Below are positions 49,901-58,900 of a stretch of DNA of 64,000 nt, in pieces. The DNA is from Odontocerum albicorne (lineage: Eukaryota > Arthropoda > Insecta > Trichoptera > Odontoceridae). Both the position numbers and the translations under genes were made by a program. The notes beneath the pieces are model-generated. The model made no database searches. It saw only the letters and a program-made list of their open reading frames with translations, and was not told where the DNA came from. Numbering within the stretch: position 1 is the first letter of the stretch; each line of letters opens with the position of its first letter. The DNA lies in assembly GCA_949825065.1 (NCBI GenBank), contig OX463859.1, positions 14,837,220-14,901,219 of the forward strand, written 5' to 3'.

Positions 49901-52900
49901 CCACTTTTTATGGAGCGTGGCTATTTGTTTTTCTGATGTGGCAATTAACATTGTCATCTGCATATATCAGATTTGAGACCTTTCATTCACCAACAGCAAT
50001 CCCACCGTCCCAGTCTTCAAGTGTTCTCCTCATAATATATTATCCATAAAGGTTAAACAAATCAGGAGAGAGGATACATCCTTGCCGTACATCATTTTGC
50101 ACTTTAAACTGTTGGACTTAATGTTGTTGACTTTTGACTATATACTTCAGGTTAAATTAGAAATTTCACTTAATCATTAAACTAATATGTATGGAAAATT
50201 GTTTTTTTTTATTTTCCAGAGCCACTTTTGAAGGAATGTAAAAAAAAATTAGGAAGAGAAGAGCAGTCTGCAATAACACTGCATTATAAACCTCGCAATA
50301 TAGGTATTCATGGATGTGAAATTTGCTTCAAAATTGAAAATAACCCTCTTATTGAATATGTGGTAACCTTTCTACTTTTATTTTTATCTTAAGTAATTAA
50401 GTACACAATAATAAAGTACGAGTAAATAGTTTTAACTATTTGTGTCTAGTAATATATATTTGCATTTATCAAAAATTGCACAATTGAGCTGTAATAATTT
50501 TTTTGGTTCCATTACCAAAATATTGGCATGTTTTTCGCATTCTTATTGCAATATGACTACCCTTAACAACTGCCCTTGAAGTGTACAGATGGATGGAGAG
50601 AACTTGTCAAAGGCTATCATACGAGTCACAATGCTCAGTTATGAGCCACATGACAATGATGATAATTTAAACAGAAATATCTATGGGCTGACTAATTTTT
50701 CTTTTCAAAAGAGTAAGAACGATCTTCTGGATTGAAAAAATATGCCTTAAGATTATTTTCCTGCTTGGTGTCGAAATGCTTTTGGTAATCTCCAATTCTT
50801 GGATGATACTCGTAGAGTCGTCGGTGTGCTTTACAGCTCATGGGATATGGAGCATCTGCCTCCAGCACTACTTCTTAAAAGCATCTATCATGTTTCTTTC
50901 CTTTTCTCTCATCATCCATATTTCCACTACATACAGTTCTATAGAATATTCTAGAGACGAAACTAGACAAATTTTGGTTCTTATTTGAAATAACATGATG
51001 TTTTTTTTTAATTGAAAGAATGGTATCTGACGAAATGATGCCTATCCTATACCAGACACCAGCGTTACGATAGTGAGATTGGCAGTCTCCATCTGACGTG
51101 AGAGGATATAGAGTGCGAGGCAGGGAAACTATCTAGATGAAAGTGTTTTATAACATCTCTGTGTTCCTGATGAAACACATGATATATAGTAATTTAGATT
51201 TTTTTTATTTCTTTTTTTGTTTATGAATTATTATCTGACCTGTTATAATTTTGAGAGTTGTATCTATTATGATTCTGTTTTCCTTCTTTACATTCTAAAC
51301 AATATTAAAAATAATTGATATGTGCATCTTAATCTCATAAATATATAATTATTTTACTTATTTAAAGATATATTTTTTTATGAACATTACCAAAATAAGT
51401 ATTTTGTGTTATTTAGATAAGTGTCGTTGGGAAGAGTTTTTTCAACAACATCAACATTGTGGATTTGCGGGTTATCTCCTTTAAACAAATTAATAATGAA
51501 CCATTAGATAAGGCACCAAAGAGGAGCAATTCAACTTTGTCTGAAACATCAAATTTGTCTTTGAGGTATATCAAATTACAGTACCCGGCGGTAAGTAATA
51601 CACATCGGGCGTAAGAAAGAGACTGTCTCTCTCGCACAGTCCGGTCTGGTAATGACTGACAAATCGCGACGGAACACGTGTATGAATGACAGAGACGGCT
51701 CTCTACAAAGCCGAAGTTAGCCGATTATGGCCGACAGTCTCTTTCTTAAGCCCGATGTGTATTACTTACTTTTACTAAAAACACCTACTTTTACTAAAAA
51801 ATCGTATATTTAAAGTAATTTGTAAATAAATTTTTAATAAAATAAATGCACCTTTTGTTTTAATTTTGTATACTCCACTGTTTTATTTAAGTTCACTACC
51901 GGTTTCAAAAACCTCCCTCCGCCTTCCTCGTCAGGTGAATGATGATCTAGTTCTTCATCTAATTGTAGAGATGGCCTTGAAATGGTTGATGCACATTCTC
52001 TTGGCTCACAATAGCTTTCTTCCTTACAGGATTGTCGTGGAGTATTCATTTTTTTTCTCTAGTAATCAATCAATAACTTCGTCAGGTGAGGATGAACTAA
52101 ATCAACTATATTTTTTATTATTGTATTAGGTACAGGAGAAGAGAGAAGTAACTAATAAAAGAAGGGGAGAAGGTAGATATCAAAAGGATGGCTTTTGAAC
52201 TGAAAACATATTTGTCGAAGATAGAGGTTTATGAAACCTGTTGTGATCTCAAATAAAACAGTGGTGAATGCAAAATAAAAAATTATGGTTATATTTATTT
52301 TCTTAAAAAATTATAAACATGACACCACAAAGAGAAAGAAAGTATTTTCTAAGATTCAAGAAATAATTTGTATGGTGTTATTTCGTAACACCAAATATCC
52401 CAAGAGAGCTCTTAGAGCATATATCAGGCAGCTACTAAGCCTCAGAACAACAATAAGTTCAGAAAAAAAAGTTAACTGGTCTAGGGACCACCAATAATCG
52501 AATCTGGTAATAATCAAATCCGATAATCCACCAATAATCAAATCGATACCTGGGAACTAAACATAGCTAACACTAGACCACAATCCCAGCACTTCAACTC
52601 CTACTTCCACTGGAGTATGTGGAGGTCACAAATTATCTACACCTGACTCAATTGAACATTTCCAGTATCTATTGAGTGTAAGGCGAGGTGTCAGGGTTTT
52701 TTTAGTGGCCTCGAATCAAGGTTATCAGCTTAATACCCTGAAGGTCAGAAAGATGTTCAAAAGTATGTATGTAAAACAAATTGGAATGTGACTCATCAAT
52801 ATATTTGCATGACGCTCCTTAGATATATTTCATGACGCTCCTTAGCCTGGAGACAATATTGTTTTTGACCCGATAAATTGAGCTTTTGGATTTAGAACCA

Positions 52901-55900
52901 TTGAACTATAGGCCTAGCTCATTGTTCGTAATCATAATTGTTGAATCCATTTGCACATACATACCATAACACCATTTCGTTATCAGGGTAGATAAAAAAG
53001 ACAGAGCGCCATAGTTTTCTATTTTAATACACATCCTTAGCCTCTTGTACATCCATTCACATTCTCTTACATTTTCTACCATTTTTCTGACTTTCTACAT
53101 TTCCTTCTTTCAGAATATCATTCACTTGATCTAACCATACTTTATTTGATCTTCCTCTCACATGCCTTCCCCTCATATTTACACTATATATTTGTGTTGT
53201 TAGTCTTTCTTCATTCATTCGTTCTACATGCCCAAACCAACTTAAAGTATTCTTTTTCATCTTTCTTAACACAGCAGACTTAAGTTCACATTCATCCCTT
53301 ATCACTTAATTTCATATTCTGTTGTATATTGTCACTCCATTTATTTTTCTCAATACACGAATTTATTCGATTCAGGTTTTTCCACATCTATAAATCTATT
53401 TATAATATGTTAAATTATGACTTGATTTCGATCATTAATCTAATGCGAAAAATTGTTTCCAGAAATAAAAGAAAAAAGAAAATGTTAGCCCTATGCAAAT
53501 CTCAATCAATAATAAATACCTCACAGCAAGATACACGGGATTTGGTAGATGTCATTATTACGTATGCAATGGACATTGGTTAGTTTTCCTCTATGCATAA
53601 TTTATCAGAAGACGTAAGGAACCACACCATTAATTATTTTAAACAGCGTTTTCCATGATTATTACAAACGTGATTATTGGGCTCTGTTCATCTTGAAAGA
53701 TGATGGTTGTATTATAGCTAATAACATACATACCATCACGCCTTCTCCCTATCAGGATAAGCAGAAAGGAGAGCGCCAGACTTCTATATCCATACACCTC
53801 CTCTATACAACTCCTATGATTCCTCTGACATAACATTTACTTCTCTCAAATTATCGTACACTTAATCCAACCACATATTCCTTGGTCTTTCTCTACCATG
53901 CCTTCCACTCACATTTGCTTTGTTAGTATTTTTACATTCATTCATACCACATATCCAAACTAATGACTGATAAAATACCAGGGCTGTGGAGTCGGATGAA
54001 AATTTACCGACTCCGACTCCGGCTCCGGCTTTATTTTATACTCCGTCTCCAACTCTTGACTCTGACTTCAATTTTTATTTTATTTTATAATTTACTGCGT
54101 CTACCTAATGTATTTATATTGACTTATTAATAATGGATACAGGTATAAATAAAAAATTAATTATATTCGTACACAAATGAAACAATTTAATAAAAAAATA
54201 TATAAACAATACGCATTAAGCAATATCTTCACACAAAAATAATATTAAAAATATATATTAATATTTAAAAAAAGAATTAAATAAAACTTTTAAAATAATT
54301 AGAAAAACACACAGGTAGGTATTAAGAAAAATAAGAAAACACTTTAAAATAAAAAGGTTGCTTCATTTGTTTTCATACGTTAACTAAATCTTATTTATAT
54401 TGTTTATTATTTGTTTTATTCAATATTGAATAGAACACAAGATAAGATTTTTTAAAGTAAATATACTTTATATAAATCTTATTTCCTATTCGTGGTCTAA
54501 ATGGAATTAGATCTCAAAAGAAGAATTGCTTCTATTAAGTCAGGATTTATGGAAGCTCTTAAATCTGATTTAATAATTTTAAGCGCGGAAAATAACTGAC
54601 ACCTGTTCCTATTTTATTTATTTTCCTAGAAAATAAATAAAAACCCTAGGAATCTAAGTGCAGGAATTTACTATTTGTACGGCTGCAATAAACTGAACGT
54701 AATCCCCTTTTGGGGTTTATTGCGATTATAAAAGTCTGCATAGTATCAGGCATGAAACGATGAGAGGTTAACTGGTTAACACATACCGTAACGTTATTCA
54801 TTAAAGAAAATGTTAAAATAATTAAACGGAGTCGGAGTCGGTCGATTTTTTCCGACTCCGGCTCCGACTCCGACTCCGCCTAAAATGTTCCGACTCCACG
54901 ACTCCGGCTCCGACTCCGACTCCACAGCCCTGTAAAATACATATAAATTATTATTGAAGGGAAGCTTAGGATTAATGACATCTTTTCTGAAAACATTGGA
55001 GACTAATTCTCGATCCACGCCAACAACACCACATAAAATCCTAGTCCAGGAATACTCTATGGTTTGCCCTTTCACTTTGAGGTCCTCAAGTCAATATCTT
55101 TCCTTGCCTTGACAACATGTGTAATACTACAGATTTATGTTCTTGGTGTAATCTCACAATTCAAAATCCACTTTGCTTCCTCATGTCTCTTTTACAGACA
55201 TTCTTGTAATGTAAATGCTGTCCACCAAGAGATCTTTTGGCGTTGCATATTTCCCCGTAGATTATTCCCTTTGGTAATCAGCATCCTTGTGTAACATGGG
55301 TGCTACCCGACGTAGTCCTTTGGAAACCAATCATCCATTCGATGAAGTTGTCCAAAGCCAGCAGTCTCTTTTCTTTAAGAAACTTCATAAGTCTGCAATT
55401 AATCCAAAAAAAATATTTCAATGCATTTGATCCAAAACATATATTTAAATTAATATAAATGGTTTTAACAGGGGTAGATATAGAAAATAAATTAACATAA
55501 TATCAGCGCTATAACCCAGGAAGAATGTATTCTAAGAAAAGTTATGCGAATGTGATCTCCCTTTTTCTCTCTCTCAAACTATTTTATTGAACTGTACTCA
55601 CCCTCCTTCTTGTGATGATGTGATAGATGAAATGAGGTAAATGATGTAGGCATTGTGACAAGTATTAAAGCTACTATTGGCCTTCTGAAGATACTTAATA
55701 TTTTCAAACTACAGGTGCCTCGTCATCATGTCATGTAGCTCATGACTGAGCATCATGACTCCCATGATAGCCTCTGACGACTCCTCTTCATCCATCCTTA
55801 CACTCCGTGGCTCCAAGAGCAATTGTTAAGGGTAGTCCAGTTGCATCTCTCACTTAGTCAACCCAACACATTTGGATTCTTCCTCTTGTGCATCATCCTT

Positions 55901-58900
55901 CCGCACCTCCAGTAACCGCAAACCTTTCCAAACTGACTCATTGACCACAAGCAGCAATGTCCCCAAAGAATCGGAGGATTCGTCGAAGGCATATTGTCGA
56001 CAATCTGTAAGCGATTCTCAGTTTTTCGAGAATAAAAGTATTAGTTCGTCTTGGTGTGAAGCTGTGAAACTGTTGATAAAGCGGGACTACTGTACATATA
56101 GTTTTAAATGTTCATTGAGGCAGGGAGATGTGAGATGAAAATTGACTTGAGGACCTCAAATTCTAGTGATGGAGGGTGAAGCGTGGAATGCTCTCGGACC
56201 AGGACTCGATATAGTGTTGCTGGTGTGACGTTGCATATGGATCGAGAATTGGTCTTCACAGTCATCATAAAATATTTCACCAGCCCAAAGCTTCCCTCCA
56301 ATAATATTTAAGTATTAGTAGCTGTATATGTATCATCTTTCAAGATGCACAAAGGCCAACAACAACTCTTTTTAAAAAAAGAATAAATATAACCGAAGTC
56401 ATAGTCATAGAAAAAATTGAGGGGAGTAAAACAGCACAGGATTCGAACTGGTTACCACGCGTCCTGTACCTAATATATAAATGTATGATCTGTGTACATA
56501 AATGTTTGTTCCCATTCTTACTAATCCTACGAAGGATCTAATATTTATATTCATTATTTCTTGAAGTAATTTTTTTGTGGTACCACGATTTTTTATTTCA
56601 ATTTATTTTTTTCACTATTCAGGTTTTTGTGATTTAAACTCGGAAGTAAAGAGAAATATTGTGATAATGAATCACTCTACAACTGAAGCATACCGGTTTG
56701 AATTTGAGATGGTTGAAAATGTTTCCTTTTCTCCTTCCATCGGCCATATCATGCCAAATGAAAAGAAACATGTCCTTGTAACACTGAATACTAACGTACA
56801 ATACTCCTTCATCAAGGTAATTTATAAAAAAAGGTTAAGAGTCATCACTTTTAATTTTATTCCTTTTTCGATATTTTATATAATAAAGTACAGTAGAGCG
56901 CCAGGGCTCAATTATCCATGAGTTGGATCAACAGTGGTCCTCTGTATTACAATTATCCATGAGTTGGATTAATGGTTGTCCTCTGTATTACAATTATCCA
57001 TGAGTTGGATTAACGGTGGTCCTCTGTATTACAATTATCCATGAGTTGGATTAACAGTGGTCCTCTGTATTACAATTTGCTTTAGTAATTTAGTATAGGA
57101 AAAAAATATATATATTTTAACAAGGGTTCACATTTTTTAAAATTACAAAACAAAGACCTAAACCACCTAGTGGCACGTGTGCCATAGGAAGGTTTTTTGT
57201 CTAAGTTTTAGTAAAAGACATCTGTTTTGAATAATATTCTTCAAACTTCACTCCTTTATGAATCATCTCTTACATACATACATACCATCACACCCCTTCC
57301 CTACTGGGGTAGGCAAAACAGATAGAACACCAGACTTGCTTAACGCAACTCACATCTTTTGTGTGTTGTGTTCATGAAATATAAAACAGCTCCTACATTC
57401 ATGAAACGCCTTAAACAGCTCTAGCTATGATTTATTTTACTTCTTACTTAATCTTCTTTCTAAATATCATTCACTTAATCCAACCATACTTTCTTTGATC
57501 TTTCTATATTACGACTTTCACTCACATTTGAACTATATATTTGTTTTTGTTATTCTTTCATCATTCATTCCTTCCACTTACCCAAACCTTCTCAGAATGC
57601 TCTTCTTCATCTTACTCAACACATCAGCCTTAAGTTCACATTCATCTCTAATCACTTACTTCCGTATTCTGGCATACATTGTCACCATTTATTCTTTTTA
57701 TCATCTCTTTCATTATTAAGTATAGTAAAACAAATTTAAGATAAGAAATTTCTTTTATAGGGCTATAGATTATCTAACAATTTTTAATGAATTAAATTTT
57801 TAGAAAATTGTTACCTGTGATGTGGCAACTCTTAAAGTTGATGGAGAAATGGAAAGTATTACTGGATGGGACAATCGTAATCAAGCAATTCAGTGGCAAT
57901 TTGACATGTGAGTTTCATAATTTTTAAAATTCATATTCGTATGTCAACTTTTGGTTTTTATTATTGAAGCTAAGGATTTCCAACAGGCAAGGTGATTTTA
58001 ACTTTCAAAGGGCGTTGAGATATACAGATTTATTAAAGGGGGCGTTAGGAGTTTCGAAGGGATCATTGTGGTATTAATTAAATATTCTTGTAATACTAAA
58101 ACTTAGCCCAACCATTTAGCTAACTTATAAATGTAATTTTTTTTAAAGAATAGATATGACCGAAGTCATAGGTATCCTTAATACTCTCGAAAATTAGGCG
58201 GAAAAGATCCCTATGTCATTCGAAGGGAGTAGCACAACGCGGGGTCCGAACCGACGACCTTCCGCACAGAAGTCCAGCGCATTACCATGCGGCCATGCAC
58301 CCCTTTTTTGTTTCACATATTTTTTCATACCTTTTCCTTCTTCGTACCTTGATGAAACAAGTATCAGTGCAACAGTTTAGATACTTTGACTTCTTCTAAG
58401 ATGCTTCACAGAGATGTTGGTCTAAAAAATGGTAGAAAACCCTGGTGTATATGATAACTTAGGATTTATCTATGTGCAGAGTGCGGAGTATTTTTTTTTT
58501 TATCAGATTAGTTTGGTGTTTTGGATAAATATATATAAAATTTGTGATTAAGAAATAAGACCTGTCACCACAGGCCTTACCTAGGGAAGTGGTTCTCTAT
58601 ACTAAACAAAATTTGGTTTTTTTTTTTTTTTGCATTTTGTGTTTCTACTCTATGGTTTGTCTTTCCATCAAAACTATTTGAATTGTAAATGTTGCATTGT
58701 GAGTAGTAAATAAAAAAATATAAATGATAACTACAGACAGAATATTAAGGAAGTGATTGTATTCAATGTTAATTTCAATATGACAACATATTAATCAGCA
58801 TTTCTATAAATATTACCTAGGGAAATGGTTGTCTATACTACAATATATAAACAAAATTGCGTTTTTTTTTTTTGCATTTTGTATTTCTACACTCTATGGT

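Noticed and set aside
51566..51590. 25-base extension of exon 31 as the normal exon end
   Set aside because: It gives phase 0, which puts a stop at the second codon of exon 32, and the donor belongs to a MITE.
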